From Heliocybe sulcata (Eukaryota > Basidiomycota > Agaricomycetes > Gloeophyllales > Gloeophyllaceae): a stretch of 64,000 nucleotides of DNA. Where the stretch lies: NCBI GenBank assembly GCA_004369045.1, contig ML213507.1, positions 1,181,324-1,245,323 of the forward strand, given 5' to 3'. Both the position numbers and the translations under genes were made by a program. This document shows positions 1-11,340 of this stretch, piece after piece. The notes under the pieces are model-generated. The model had not been told where the DNA came from, ran no database searches, and worked only from the letters and a program-made list of their open reading frames with translations. Within the stretch, counting starts at the first letter, position 1; each line of letters starts with the position of its first letter.

Positions 1-739
1 ATTTTTCCATATCCATATGTTTTTCCCACATACCCATATCAGGTCACAATGGCACCGCCACTGGAGCAACAATACGCTTTATGTCGGCACCACGGATACG
101 GTGGGCGAGAGCGTCCGTAGGGCGCATCAAGGTGCCATTTTAGGAATTTACAGATTTGTTTCGTATTTTATCTGTCCAGCGGACAGTCTACACAGTCGAC
201 GTCGTGCACGAGGTGTGGGTAACCTAATTAGGCAACAGCGCCTGGTGCTGTCGGTGACCGACGTCGATGGAGTAGCGAGTTATAAATATATAGTATGTCT
301 ACTCTACACTATAGTACTCTACAGCTAAGGGACCCCCCAGCTGCCGGTACCACCGCCGGTGTCAGCAGAGAGTAGGTCAGAGCCTAGCTAGGCTCAACCG
401 GCGGTTGCGTGACCCAGCCTATTTAGGCTCATGGCCTGGGACGTCTAGGTGCCTTCGAGTCGCCGGCAAGGAGGCATTCTTATGTCAGGCTTAGGCATGA
501 TTCGGTCTCGAGAGTGGGCGTTGGGCAAGTGCTGACGAAGGAGGGACCTTGGCGAAGTCAGGATAGTGAGGCAAGTGTTGATATTGGTAGCCTTTGTGGA
601 CGTTACTTATGGGAGAATACAGGCTCATCGCGTACACTGCGAAGCTCGGCCCTCTCGGAGTTAGCCGGCAATGCTACCCGCCATCGGAACCAAATCCATC
701 GTAGTGATCTCATTGACACGTAACCTCATGAAGTCAATT
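1..739. other. Intergenic, no gene recognised
   Basis: Both strands carry only short open frames without recognisable motifs or convincing splice patterns. The interval holds the upstream flank of the U6 gene. I see no TATA box about 30 bases before it and no transposon ends. Confidence 0.4.
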
Positions 740-763
740 GTCCCCTTCGGGGTGACATACGAA

Positions 764-794
<31 letters not shown>

Positions 795-866
795 GGCCCC
801 TGCACAAGGATGACACGCTTACCCAGAGTGGCAGCTCTACGGAGCTCAATATTTATGCTACTTTTT
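740..866 (+). ncRNA. U6: U6 spliceosomal snRNA
   Basis: This is the catalytic RNA of the spliceosome, normally made by RNA polymerase III. The 5' stem-loop is seen at 740-753 (GTCCCCTTCGGGG). It is followed by the invariant core, with the ACAGAGA box at 778-784, the AGC triad at 790-792 and the intramolecular stem-loop region ending in GATGACACGC near 818. A run of five T at 862-866 is the likely terminator. The usual 3' tail after the core is replaced by an unusual segment containing a 5-bp hairpin with a TACG loop near 832-845, so the RNA would be about 127 nt, longer than the usual 100-112. No downstream B box (GGTTCGA type) was seen. Core identity is certain; the exact 3' end, and whether this copy is expressed, are not. 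Confidence 0.9.
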
Positions 867-1026
867 GGAGCTCAAGGTGAATATTGAATGACGGGCAACG
901 GATAGGTCGTCGGATACTATTATAACATCATAATTGGTTTACAGAATGACAGCAACGACATATAGCAGTGCAGAACCCCGGATGGGCTTAAGCTTGAGGT
1001 ATACAGAGACATGGTCATAATCCATA

Positions 1027-2660
1027 CTACGCTTCGCCGTCTTGAAGGTTCCAGTCTCCACGCTCCCCCAATGGACCAGTTATCCCAGCCCTTTCCGCTC
1101 TCTGCCTGCCCGTCAACTCCACCGACGGTCCATGCTCCGCGCCCACCTCCCTTTCAAGGAGATCAGGGTTATCCAGACTCTCAGCCGACGGCGCCCCGCC
1201 GACCCCGTGCACCTGACGCATAAAGAGCAGCCGCCGGCGCGTCGTGAGGATAATGATCACGTTGAACACGCCACTCAAGCGGAACACAGTCTCCGCGAAG
1301 AACGTGCCCCCCGCGAGCGCCCCCGTGGTCTGGTACTGCCTCCCCGAGTCAAGCCTGAACGTCGTCCAGCGCGCGACGCTCAGCGGCAGTACAGTGATTC
1401 CATATATCACCGGGTACCTGTGGACATTCAATTAAGCTTAGCTCTCTATACCCGCGCATGACGAGCGGACTGACAGGAGCATTCCCTTGAGTGAGGATGG
1501 GTTGATGCCCTTTGTTGCGGTGGTGTGTCTGCGCCTGTGGAAGCTGAAACGGAACCTGCTCTCGGGCTCGAAGCTTATGTTTCCTCTTACGAGGAAGAAC
1601 AAGGGCGGGTAGAGGATCACTGAGGCTACGAGTGCGAGCCAGATCCAGATATACTCTCCGGCAATCTTCTCGGGCATGTACCTTCCTCCTAGCCAGCACC
1701 AGAACTGTGCATGATAGAGTAAGTTCGCGTTGTCGCGGTATATCATTTCAACTGTCACATACCGGATCCGGGGCCATGTAGTCCTTATTAAGTCCGGTTC
1801 CTAGAGCCACGAACAAGACGTCGTAGGTGACTACTAGGCCGGAAACGATAGAGACGATCCAGTAGTCGCGGCGATCTTGGCTTTTGCCCCACCATATGAC
1901 GCGAAATGTGTGCAGTGCGATAACCTGCATAGCGGACTGACGTTAAAATGGTCCTGCTACAGGAATGAAGAATGACATACAAGAGTTGACATTGCTACGC
2001 CCATCTCTCCGATTTGTTGAAGGATGCCTTGCAGGAAGTGAATGTCTTGGAATCACCACTTGCTCAGGAGAAAGAACATACCTTGTGCTGTGCAATAGCT
2101 TCCGGTACGAACAATACCAGTCCTCACCCACTCAATACTAGTGATGCCGCCGAGCGCTTGAAAAAGCTCGAAGAAGAACAACAGCAGCTGCGACGATGGT
2201 TAATGCACGCGACACGTAGCAAATCTTTCTTCTTACCACGTATATATCTGCCGGCTCCTGAATGAGATCCCATTCTTGGCCCCAGTCCGATTTCAGATGA
2301 CCATAAAAATTGCGCTGAACGGCGATCAGTTGTGGTCTTAGTCGATGCGATGACAGAAACATTACTAGAATCAGCGCCAACGCAACTATGACGGCCAAGC
2401 CGGAAAGGAGACCTGCTTCAACATCAATCTGACTGAGTGTTAGAGACTGTCCAAGATGGACGCCATGGTGGACACACCAGCAAGCCAATCTGGTCTCCGG
2501 AACTCAAGCAGTGCACCGGAGGGTACGGGTTTGAGCTCTGGTCGTAGACGGAGTTGTTAAAGTCCTGCCACCAGCATTTCGTGCCGTTAAAGCCAGTGAT
2601 GATGAAGGGTATGCTTGTATTGGTAGTGTAGCCGGACGAGGAGATGTTGGTGTCCGCCAT
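1027..2660 (-). CDS. Seven-transmembrane receptor, orphan fungal GPCR family (copy 1)
   Basis: Probable plasma-membrane G-protein-coupled receptor. It belongs to a basidiomycete family that resembles Git3/cAMP-receptor-like proteins, an assignment made by topology and not by a known ligand. It starts at ATG 2660 with a short extracellular N-terminus containing the conserved VHCLSSGDQIG segment. TM1 is at about 2400-2340 and TM2 ends in GSYCTAQG (a partner Cys). TM3 carries IGEMGVA and HTFRVIWW, and TM5 follows the family motif WCWLGxxYxxEKIxGEY with FFLVRGNI. TM6 begins YPVIY and TM7 ends in TTRRRLLF. About six short introns interrupt the gene at the same places as in the paralogs at 3.4, 54.0 and 56.8 kb. 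The cytosolic tail is polar and ends at 1027. It is divergent from copy 2, with a 716-bp shared upstream region. Signalling role is inferred from family only. Confidence 0.85.
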
Positions 2661-3376
2661 GAGAGTCGGATGAGAGACGCGGAAGACGTATCTCGTGAGA
2701 GATGCTGTAGCATCCCTTTAGCTATAAGAGACGGGTCTTCCAGCATCTGTTCATCAGAGTAACTCGACAACAAGCCTTATCAGTTAATGAAGAGAACAGC
2801 CTCCGCTGGGCGGCTAAGCGCCTGCTAGCGCGCAGAACGAGCCGCAGAGACTCCCATTCAAGACTCGGCCACAGCATTGTATACAGTACAAGATGTGTTG
2901 GCCCAGGGACGATCAGAGATATGGTTTGCTGTGGCATGCCGAGACAAAGTGCCCGATGGGATCCGAAGCGCGTGGGAAGCTGTGCAACCCATCAACGCAT
3001 TCTGCTTCCGACTCCTTCCTTGCATGTACCTGCTGCAATGTACTCATCAGTAAATACCATCGAGAGGCCGGCAGCTGGGGAACATCGGAACAGCTGGCAG
3101 GACCTTGCACTCTACGTTCTGGGGTCACCACCCCGTTGCTACTTCTAAGCGCCTCATCAGTCGTACGCCGCTGAACGTTTCCTGTACGGGCCTACTTGCT
3201 GTGAAGGCGCCGTCAAACTCTGAAAGCAGCGCCTTCACATGACGTGGTACCTTGATAACGAGGCTGTGACAAGTTCGGTTGCGTACGCAATCGAGTCTCT
3301 ACAAAAGATGTATCAGCGCACCGTTCACCTCGTATGCTATGTTCCGACTGAGACGTGAGGTCCATTAACTTCAACA
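2661..3376. promoter_or_regulatory. Divergent intergenic region between two receptor paralogs
   Basis: The two receptor genes are transcribed away from each other from this 716-bp interval, so it must hold both promoters. No gene and no clear TATA pair was recognised. An imperfect inverted repeat, AAGGCGC...GCGCCTTCACA, lies near 3203-3240. Confidence 0.4.
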
Positions 3377-4982
3377 ATGTCTAATACCTCCCTCCCAGAT
3401 GGTATCATTTGTACCGCAGAAGAGTATGAGCCGTCGAGTTTGACGCTCGCAGACCCGAACAGCACGGGTCCCGCGATATACTGTCTCACACGGGGACAAA
3501 GCATCGGCTTATCTGTGAGCGCCCATTCCGTCAGTCTGTGCAAGGCACGCCACTGATTTATCTCCAGTTCAGTGTTCAAGCAGGTGTAGCCTCGGTCGTA
3601 GCAGTGCTCATCCTGCTCATACTCTTAGTCGTAAGTATCAGACGAGCCCTGCCAAAAACCCGGTCGTCTTCACTAAGATTACTCCCATAGCGCAACATAC
3701 TCAGGCTCCGCAGAAACAATCCTGGTTTTGAAATCATTCAAAAGCCGGTGGACCTCTACGCCGTGAGTTCTTCGGTACCATCCCGCCCGCGAATTGTCCC
3801 GCTAATCGCCACCCAGCTATGCCTCTTCACCTTCGACCTGGTCCAAGGTGTGGGCGGCCTAGTCAACGCAAAGTGGGTCAGCGAAGGCAAACTCTACACA
3901 GGCTCATTCTGCACGTTCCAAGGTGACGGTCATCCCGAGCATCTCCAGCATCTACGACACTAACCAGCACTTGCGTACTAGGAACCGTGCAGCAAATCGG
4001 AGAGACGGGCGTCGCGCTGTCCACACTTGCCATCACCCTCCACACGTTCCGCGTCGTGTGGTGTGGCAGGGGCGGCCGCGACCGTCTCATAGCCTACGCC
4101 GCCATCAGCGTCATCTGGACATTCGTGATTCTGCTCGTCGGGATCAGCGTCGGCACCCTGACCCATCCCAACTCAAAGTACTACGACATGCCTACACCGG
4201 CAAGTACCATCTAGTCATTGCTTAGCCCGGAAGTCCTGACGTTTGTGGACAGTACTGGTGCTGGATAGGCAGCCCGTACGGCAAGGAGCGTATAGTCGGA
4301 GAGTACTTCTGGATGTGGCTTACGCTGGGAGCGTCGATCATCCTATACGTTCCACTCTACTTCCTCTACCGAGGGAACATCGAAGTCGACCCAAAGATAT
4401 GGTGGAAACCCAAATTCCACCCGCGCAAGACCACAACCACCTCCATCTCCGGTCCCCACCCCTTCATCATGCTCTCGTACGTCCCTTCAAGTTCACCTCT
4501 CACCACCCTCTGACATATACCGCAGGTACCCAGCCATATACTGCTTCGTCATCCTCCCCACCAACATCGCCCGCTGGATCCAATTCCACCGCTCAACCAC
4601 CCACTCCCCCACCCCCACCCCCTCCGCCGCCGAGTTCTCCGCCGAGTTCATGTACCGCTGCAGCGGCGTCGTCAACATCCTCCTCTACCTCTCCACCCGG
4701 CGCAAGCTCTTCTCCTTCGGCGAGTCAAGCGACCAGACCCGGGCACCCAGTCCTGCCCCCTCCTCAAAGGACACTCACCCCTCTCGCGCAGGATCAGATG
4801 TCGTGATCACAGTCTCGGATGTGGAACAACGGAGAGACCCTGAGCCTCCATCACGGGATCCTGGTTCGGGTGCGCCTGCTTTCGAAGAAGACGGCTGGGA
4901 GCTCCCTCCTCTCCCTGAGCGCACGAGACTCCCCGCGATGCAATGGAACGCTGCCGAAGCATCTCTTCGCAACCGCGTCTGA
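3377..4982 (+). CDS. Seven-transmembrane receptor, orphan fungal GPCR family (copy 2)
   Basis: Paralog of copy 1, starting at ATG 3377 (MSNTSLPDG). Spliced translation gives seven hydrophobic segments: AGVASVVAVLILLILLV (TM1, after the first intron), a TM2 ending in GSFCTFQG, a TM3 with IGETGVALS and HTFRVVW, a TM4 starting LIAYAAISV, then YWCWIGSPYG and GEYFWMW (TM5) with YFLYRGNI, YPAIYCFVILP (TM6), and a TM7 ending in LSTRRKLFSF. The acidic, proline-rich cytosolic tail of about 100 residues ends at 4982. One intron, between the TM4 and TM5 exons (near 4199), appears to use a GC donor (GCAAGT), where the paralogs have GT. Likely a plasma-membrane sensor coupled to a G protein; the ligand is unknown. 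Confidence 0.88.
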
Positions 4983-5762
4983 CGACCCTTACTTCAACAC
5001 CCGTGATTCCAACACCAACATGCTCCCACCTTACGTCAAGCACAAATCACAAATATGTATTATACGTCTATCTACGCCCGCCCCCCTATTTACAGCATCG
5101 TTAGCATAAATACGCCAGCACACAGCATAATGTAATTTTTGTAACAGCAGACGGAGGTGGTCAATTATACAGTGATAAAAACATGGGAGCGTAAAGGACG
5201 AAATCAGACAGCAAAAATAGGTAATAACGTCGTTGTACTGGGGCAGCGAGCACGCGTCGCGGTCTACCTAGGGGAAAATAGCGGCGAGGGAGCACGTATA
5301 TACTGTAGGTAGATGCACATTAGACAGCATAGCCAACGGGATGGGATGACAGCCCCTCTCCCGCCCGCGACAAGGTCCGATCTGTAACACCGCGGGCGGG
5401 GTCAGGGAGGTAAAGCGGCAACGAAAGTGCCAGCATAGGCTAATAACAATTAATCCACAAACAGGGATATCCTTGGTGCGGAGGCTGGTATCGTTGGTGG
5501 GTAACAGAGTGGGCTTCTGATGGGTAACGAGCCGATGCAGGATACAACGTTGGTGACGTGATATGCGAGAGGGTGATTGCTGGCTATAACTCGAGCGAGG
5601 ATGGATGGCGGACCCGGCGGGGTCCAATAATAGGGCAGAGAGAGGAGAGTGTTGCTGGTAGTGAACGATTCTTGGGAGCAAGTTTATGACCACATTGAAG
5701 CAGGAATCGTGCGAGGACCAAAATATCTACATTTGAAGACCGAGGAAACAGCCGCCGTAAGA
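4983..5762. other. Intergenic, convergent gene ends
   Basis: This interval lies between the receptor copy 2 stop and the stop of the HSP20-domain gene. It should contain both 3' UTRs and polyadenylation signals. No additional coding exon was recognised on either strand. Confidence 0.4.
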
Positions 5763-8091
5763 CTAGTCGCGCCCAAGCGAGGTGACCCAGCTCGATGCCG
5801 GACGTCTGGGCACGGACACCTTCAGAATATCCCCGTCAAACTCGGCGCGCACGTGATTAAGGTCCGCATCGTAGCCAAAGGAGATACGGCGCTCGAAATG
5901 ACCGCCGCCCCGTTCCCAAGAGTCGGCGACGATGTGTAATATCCGTCTGCGACGCGTCGCAAGGGTGCTAAATCAAAATCGCATCAGAAAAGCAGCGCGT
6001 GGTGCAGAACAAATGGAACTCACATTCCGTCCCGTCCAAATCCTGGCAATCTCACAACCAGCCTGTACTCCCGCTGAGACGTTTCGACTGCTATCCAGCT
6101 ATCCCCTGGCGGCGGCGCATGCGAAAGGAACGGCTCATACGGAGCTGGTCGTCGAGATGAGCTGTGGATGGATTCAGGACTTAATGGCGGCGGAGGCGGC
6201 GTGAGGATAGTCGGCGGCGCCGGCGGTGGCATCTGCGAACCAGAAGCAACGGACAACGGAGTGGCAGGCATTTCGGGAGCGGGCGACCTGATAGGGGCAT
6301 GGGATGACGGTACGGAAGCTACTGATCGGGTCGTGGATGCCCTCATTAAAGCGGGCGGCATGTGCGGTGGGGGAGAGGACGAAGGGGAGGACGAGGCGGA
6401 GTCAAACATGGGCGGGGACGCAGGTCTGCCGTCGCCAGCCTTAGCAAACGCACGTTCCTGTTCGCGATCGCTGCGGCGAGGATCAGGCTCCTCCTGCACG
6501 TCGCCCATCTGGTCGACGGACGGAAGCGTAAAGTACGGCGTTTGGGTCGGCAGCGGCAGGCTCGCGGTCGAGTTCCTATCCCAAGCCTTCACAGGTCGCG
6601 GGCTATAAATCGGGTGCCCTGGTGACGCCATGGCGTTCCCCGTCGAGTACGGCCTCGAGAACGGCGTGATGGGTGCCGACGTCGGCGCAGAGGTCGACGA
6701 CATGGGCTCCGAGGGCTCACCGACATGCAGCGGCGGCGGTGCAAAATATTCGCTCTGGTCGCGATCCTTACCCTTGCCCGCGATATTCTGGGGCTGCGAG
6801 TGCCCGGGTCCCGTCATCATTTCCGCTGATCCGGCGACGTTAGAGTCGGACGATTTCAGGGGCGGCCGAGGATGCGAGGGTGAATCTGGGGCACTCAGAA
6901 GGCTGGTCGAGCTGCTGCTGCTACTGCTGCTCCCGCTGCTGGACGCGACGGCCTCATCGACCAGGAGGCCAAAATAGGAATCACGTTGCCCGCCGGATCC
7001 GAAGACCGAGCGCGAAGAAAGAGGGTTCTGTTTCAAAGAAGCAGGGGATTAGAATTATCGATCGTCGATCCACGCGTGCGGCTGGATTCAGACTAGTGCT
7101 CACCGTTGTTCCGGATGACACCCGAGGGCTTGCAGGACGTGCGCTGTCGACAGGGGACTTGGCGGCGCGAGGGTGCTCGGAGCTGAGGACACGAGAATGG
7201 GTTCGAGAATGCGTGGGGGGCGGGCCTGACGGGGTCTGCGAAGGATGAGATAAAGGACTCGGGAAAGGGACCTCGGCAGGCGAGTCGAAGGAGGCGTGAC
7301 GTTTCGAGAAGGAGATCTGGCGCGGAGGAAGAACCGGCCGGTCAACTCTAGACGTAAAAGACTTGGAGTTGGCGCGAACGTGGGCGGGACGATGAGGACC
7401 TGCGAGGGGAGGTGGTGGTCAGCAACAACGACGACGACGACCGAGACGAGGGCAACGGCAGCGGAACGGAACTGGTATGCATCATGTCATACACAATTTG
7501 GGTTAACCGTTTTAACAAGCGAAATCGACGACATAGGAGTCTAATCCCTCCCTGTTTGAGCTAAGGCCACGTGTCTGCCACGCCGGCATCAATCTCGCTT
7601 GCCTGAAAAGGAAAGAGGCTGCGCGGACGGGTGACGGAGGCAACGACGGCGCCAGGGACGAGATGAGATCGAGTATGATCATGCTTGCACGCAGTCTATG
7701 ATCAGCTCTCTCTCGAGCCACGACTCTGCAGCGCACGCCGTCGATCCTACTCAAAATTCAAATGCTCCCTCGTTACGCGAAACGTTCTGCCACTGGCGAA
7801 AGATACGAATCAATTTGTAGACGAATGCTCACCGTGGAGGACGCCATCCCGGTTCTCGCCTCGACAGTCCGCCTTCTGCTTCATCTCCTCCTCCTCTGCG
7901 ACTAGATCAAATGAACCTCCCGACTTTGCCGTTTCCTTCAGTCTAATCGAGGCTTCCGAGATGGACAGCTGCTGGAGGGGACTCGACAGTTCAGGCGACG
8001 AGGAGAGGGTGGAGTCGGAGTGGGTAAGCGACGGGTTTGACGACGAACTAGACGATAGAGCAGGTCGGTCGTGGTGGTAGTTAAAGGGCAT
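5763..8091 (-). CDS. Ser/Pro-rich protein with C-terminal HSP20 (alpha-crystallin) domain
   Basis: Four exons join in frame: 8091-7833, 7399-7104, 7027-6024 and 5967-5763, giving about 587 residues. The first 480 or so residues are Ser/Pro-rich and probably disordered (poly-Ser near residue 230). The last 110 residues form an alpha-crystallin fold of small heat-shock type. It begins at DSWIAVETSQREY, continues with YRLVVRLPGF, and after the last intron reaches ITLAT, HFERRISF and ILKVSVPRR. Small HSPs are normally 15-25 kDa chaperones that hold unfolded proteins, so this is several times longer than usual. It lacks the C-terminal IxI tail and ends SLGRD. A chaperone role is inferred. All three splice phases are consistent, which supports the model. 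Confidence 0.85.
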
Positions 8092-10500
8092 GGTAAGGCA
8101 GATTCTGGCATGGGCGGGCTGTCCACTGGCCGGCTGGGTATGTGAGGAGTTGTGGGGTGGTGGCGCTGTCTGGTCCCCGAGCTCCCAGCATTTGTGCCGG
8201 TCGGCGCTTTCCGGTGACGTCATGGCCGTGCTTCTGGGAGTGGCGCGCTTTCCTTGCTGGGAACACCGCCGCTTCCTTGACAGCGACCTCTGATTGGCAG
8301 CCGTGTTTTCCTCCTCTCTGTCTCGGCAGTGACCTGCCACCCTCCTCTGCCACACCTCTGACGCCGTCCTCCTGCTTTCTCTGCTCGGCCTGCCGTGCTT
8401 TCCCTGCGATATCTGATCATCTTTACTGCGCTCCATCGTAAGATTTTTTCGAGGGTCCTTACATCACCCAAACCATTGTGGAGTACTCATCTAAGGCGCT
8501 TCGCGAAGACCGGGACGTGTCGGCTATGCCCTTCTTGTCTTGTCTGAGCGGCCACCTTGTCCTCTATTCCACAGACAATCCACCTGCATGCTCTGCGACG
8601 TAAAAAAAGGAAACACTTGACCATGGCTCATCCTTGAGGAGCCCACGAGCTCCCATTCTCAGAGATATGCGGAAGGGTATGCGCGCACCCCACATCGCGA
8701 AGCTCGCGGCCACCACTAGGCGATCAAATTGGCCACCGAGATGCGCTTGGGAAAGACCGCGGTCTCGAACTCACACGTTCTTCGACGGACGGACGGGCGT
8801 CGGCACCGTCGCTTGGGTGACTGATGGACATGACCCATGATGCCCCACAGATCACCATATAGCGGATGGCGTTTGTTCTGATTAAGTCCAGGTCCCAGTA
8901 TAAACCTGCTTCATTACAGCGATGGTCAGCCATAAGACACCGTTTCTGTCCCCAACTGGCATGGCCCAAGCTCTCGTACCAGCTGGTGACGCGACATCAC
9001 ATCGCTTGAGGAGCCGGCCTCCCTTCTCAAACACTACGCCTACGTACACGTTCTGATCGCTACCGCTCTGAACAGGGTCGGACTGTTTTCTCGATCTCTT
9101 CACTCGTGCTCCTTTTCGCGTCGTAAGGAATACCCAGCCGCCGGTTGCAGGGTCTGATCCCTGTGGTAGTTGCACTGGAAAGTCATGCTTTCACTTGCGT
9201 GCTGGACCCGTAGTCCCTATGACTGCCAGTTGTGGACAACTCTGAACGGTCGCTGTTTTACGGGGCGTATTCGTCAAGCAGACTTTTCAGCGCTCCTTAC
9301 CTGCCCAGTGGTGGTGTTGCGCACGCGACTCGTTGGCAACCCTCTATACACTCCTGTCGGGTGGAAGTGTGGTGTCTGTCCTGTGGCCTCATATCTGCTC
9401 CCGATTGCTTCATACCCGGTTTCTGTTCACGTCCTCTGCTTACTCTGGGTTCTAGCTCGGTTCACTGTGCAGTCTATCACTCTGCTTCATGTTTGCTTCC
9501 CGCACCGCTCTAGTCACTCGCTATCTCTTTGAACCGTTCAGCCAACATCCTGCGGATGTGTTCTCTCTTGCCCCACTGCAATGCTACCGGGCGTTTGGGA
9601 GTCAAACCTGATATGCGGCTCAAGCCACTAAAGTGGCCGACTATGTCCCTCGCTCAGGCTCCTGCTACTCGGCGGGACACCGTTAAATCCTGTCTATCTC
9701 CCTGTCTTTCCTGCTGGGTCTCCACGGCATTATTTCGCTAGCTGTCTGCGCCCTCTGATATCCAGCCTGATTGTGGTGGATGCTGCTCCGGGTGCGTTGG
9801 TGATGATCATGCTGGTATTACTTCAGCTAGTTGACCGCCTAATCTCCTATTTTGCATGTCCCAAGCTGGTCTCAGTATGTGACCGAAATCGCAGTAATGG
9901 GTCTGTCCTCATTCTGTTCGCGGCTCGGCTGGACTCAAGAGCAAGGCCGGCGATGTACCCGAGTCGTATCCACAATTCTATGTGTTTTACCAAAGCACCT
10001 GGCATACTGAGAATCCCAGCCCAATACACCAGTACGTGCTCCTTGACTCGCTCCACAATTACCAAAACGCCCGCAGTAATTCCGATGCCTGCACCGGATC
10101 TATTACCGTTCCATCTGCCTCTGCATTCGGCTCAAGCTGACTCGACGATGAATAATATGCTCGCGTTGCTGCGCTTCCGGGTCATGGTGACGGCTATGCT
10201 CCGAAGTCGGTGCGCAGGACTGTGCTTGAGTTCCGTCATGAGCCATGCTCGGACGTGTCGATGCCGCGCTTTGAAACACATATCTAGTAATATGACGTGA
10301 AGTATGAATAATGATATACACTCCTAAACATGCACTGCGATGCCGGCCGACTCCCTTACCAAACCCTAGCGTACGTAAGACTTGCCAAGAGAATCGGCAA
10401 TTACTGTTTGTGGCCGAGCGCGCGCGATCTCGATAGCATGTATATGATCGATCGAGACGAGAGAAGGGGGCTTGCTTCTTGATATTGCATCCGAGTATAT
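8092..10500. other. Gene-poor interval, possible degraded exons
   Basis: There is 2.4 kb without a gene I can support. The minus strand near 10245-9850 encodes a protein-like stretch (WAGILSMPGALVKHIELW, then GYIAGLALES), but the frame is interrupted and no start or splice pattern closes. The minus strand at 9175-8725 also has open, non-repetitive frames. A CT-rich tract occupies about 9200-9740. The first part upstream of 8091 should hold the promoter of the HSP20-domain gene. Confidence 0.35.
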
Positions 10501-10504
10501 ACTA

Positions 10505-10916
10505 TGGTGCGGGCCACCTTGTCACCGCAACTTTTGTACAACGGATATAGAGCATGCAAATTTTATCGGAATTCTTATCCCTCTTGTAAATATACTCGGA
10601 TTCATGGGAGGATCATTTCTACAAGAGCGATTGTCGAAATACTCAATAGTGAATGAGTTATAATTTCTGACCCAAACCTGATTTTGCCGCATTACCCTTT
10701 ATAGTATAATATTCCCACAAACACTGTCCTAAACATGTGCTTGTTACTTCCTAGTGTATTTCTCACATATTCTCCGGGTGTTATACACCTCCCCAGCCTT
10801 AATAGGGTCTCTGGAGAAGCGGGCAAATGAATCTCTGAGGTGATTATAACTCCAAGATTTCTCGAGCCCGATTTTGCCGCTGTACAAAAGTGGCGGTGAC
10901 TAAGCAGCCCGCACCA
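10505..10916. mobile_element. MITE A, TA-flanked non-autonomous DNA transposon
   Basis: A 412-bp element with terminal inverted repeats of about 40 bp. The left end reads TGGTGCGGGCCACC and continues to 10544. The reverse complement of 10916-10877 reads TGGTGCGGGCTGCT, and the arms differ at about 6 of 40 positions. TA lies directly outside both ends (10503-10504 and 10917-10918), the signature of Tc1/mariner-type insertion. The inside is AT-rich and has no transposase, so it would depend on an enzyme supplied elsewhere. Confidence 0.8.
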
Positions 10917-10918
10917 TA

Positions 10919-11338
10919 AACTGGTAGAAGTAGAACTCACTCGGAAAACTCCGACTTCTACCAGGACATATCGAGCCACGTGATTCTTGGTCCGTCGCAT
11001 ACCTTCAGTGGACCAACCCGGACCCTAACCAGCCGGGGGGTTCCCCCCCGGACCCCCCTTAAAGATATCCTGTAAACCTCATCCTAACCGCACACCCTAT
11101 CCCGACTCTAACCACCAACCTTAACCAACCCGGGGGGTGCCCCCCGGACCCCCCGCTAACCCAGACCCTAACTACTCGGGCGGGGGCGCGATGTTTGGTG
11201 CGAGCTCATGGTGCCCGGGTGGCTGTGGCACAAGCGGTGCAGACGGCGAGAAAGTGTGGCGGAGTTCTACCAAAATTCGATAGTCTGGTAGAAGTCGACG
11301 CTCGGGCCGAGAATTTCCGACTTCTACTTCTACCAGTT
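10919..11338. mobile_element. MITE B, TA-flanked non-autonomous DNA transposon
   Basis: A 420-bp element bounded by the inverted repeats AACTGGTAGAAGTAGAA at 10919 and, inverted, at 11338. TA lies outside each end (10917-10918 and 11339-11340). Each terminus also folds back on itself (CTGGTAGAAGT with ACTTCTACCAG, 10921-10964, and a similar pair at 11285-11336). Its centre holds two GC-rich direct repeats. It has no coding capacity. It directly abuts MITE A, sharing one TA. Confidence 0.8.
11032..11154. repeat. Pair of G/C-block direct repeats inside MITE B
   Basis: Two near-identical segments of the form CCGGGGGG-T-CCCCCCGGACCCCCC lie at 11032-11058 and 11129-11154, about 97 bp apart and separated by CTAACC-rich sequence. 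Each is itself palindromic. Confidence 0.75.
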
Positions 11339-11340
11339 TA

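Noticed and set aside
8755-8800. tRNA-like box (GGTCTCGAACTC)
   Set aside because: No matching A box, acceptor stem or anticodon arm could be folded around it on either strand.
8725-9175. Possible fifth receptor-family fragment on the minus strand (VYTGTWT, IRTNAIRYMV)
   Set aside because: Only a few residues resemble the receptor family, and none of the diagnostic motifs (WCWxG, GEY, RGN) is present.
11020-11180. Telomere-like CCCTAAC words
   Set aside because: They occur only once or twice each, are not in tandem arrays, and sit inside MITE B. There is no interstitial telomere.
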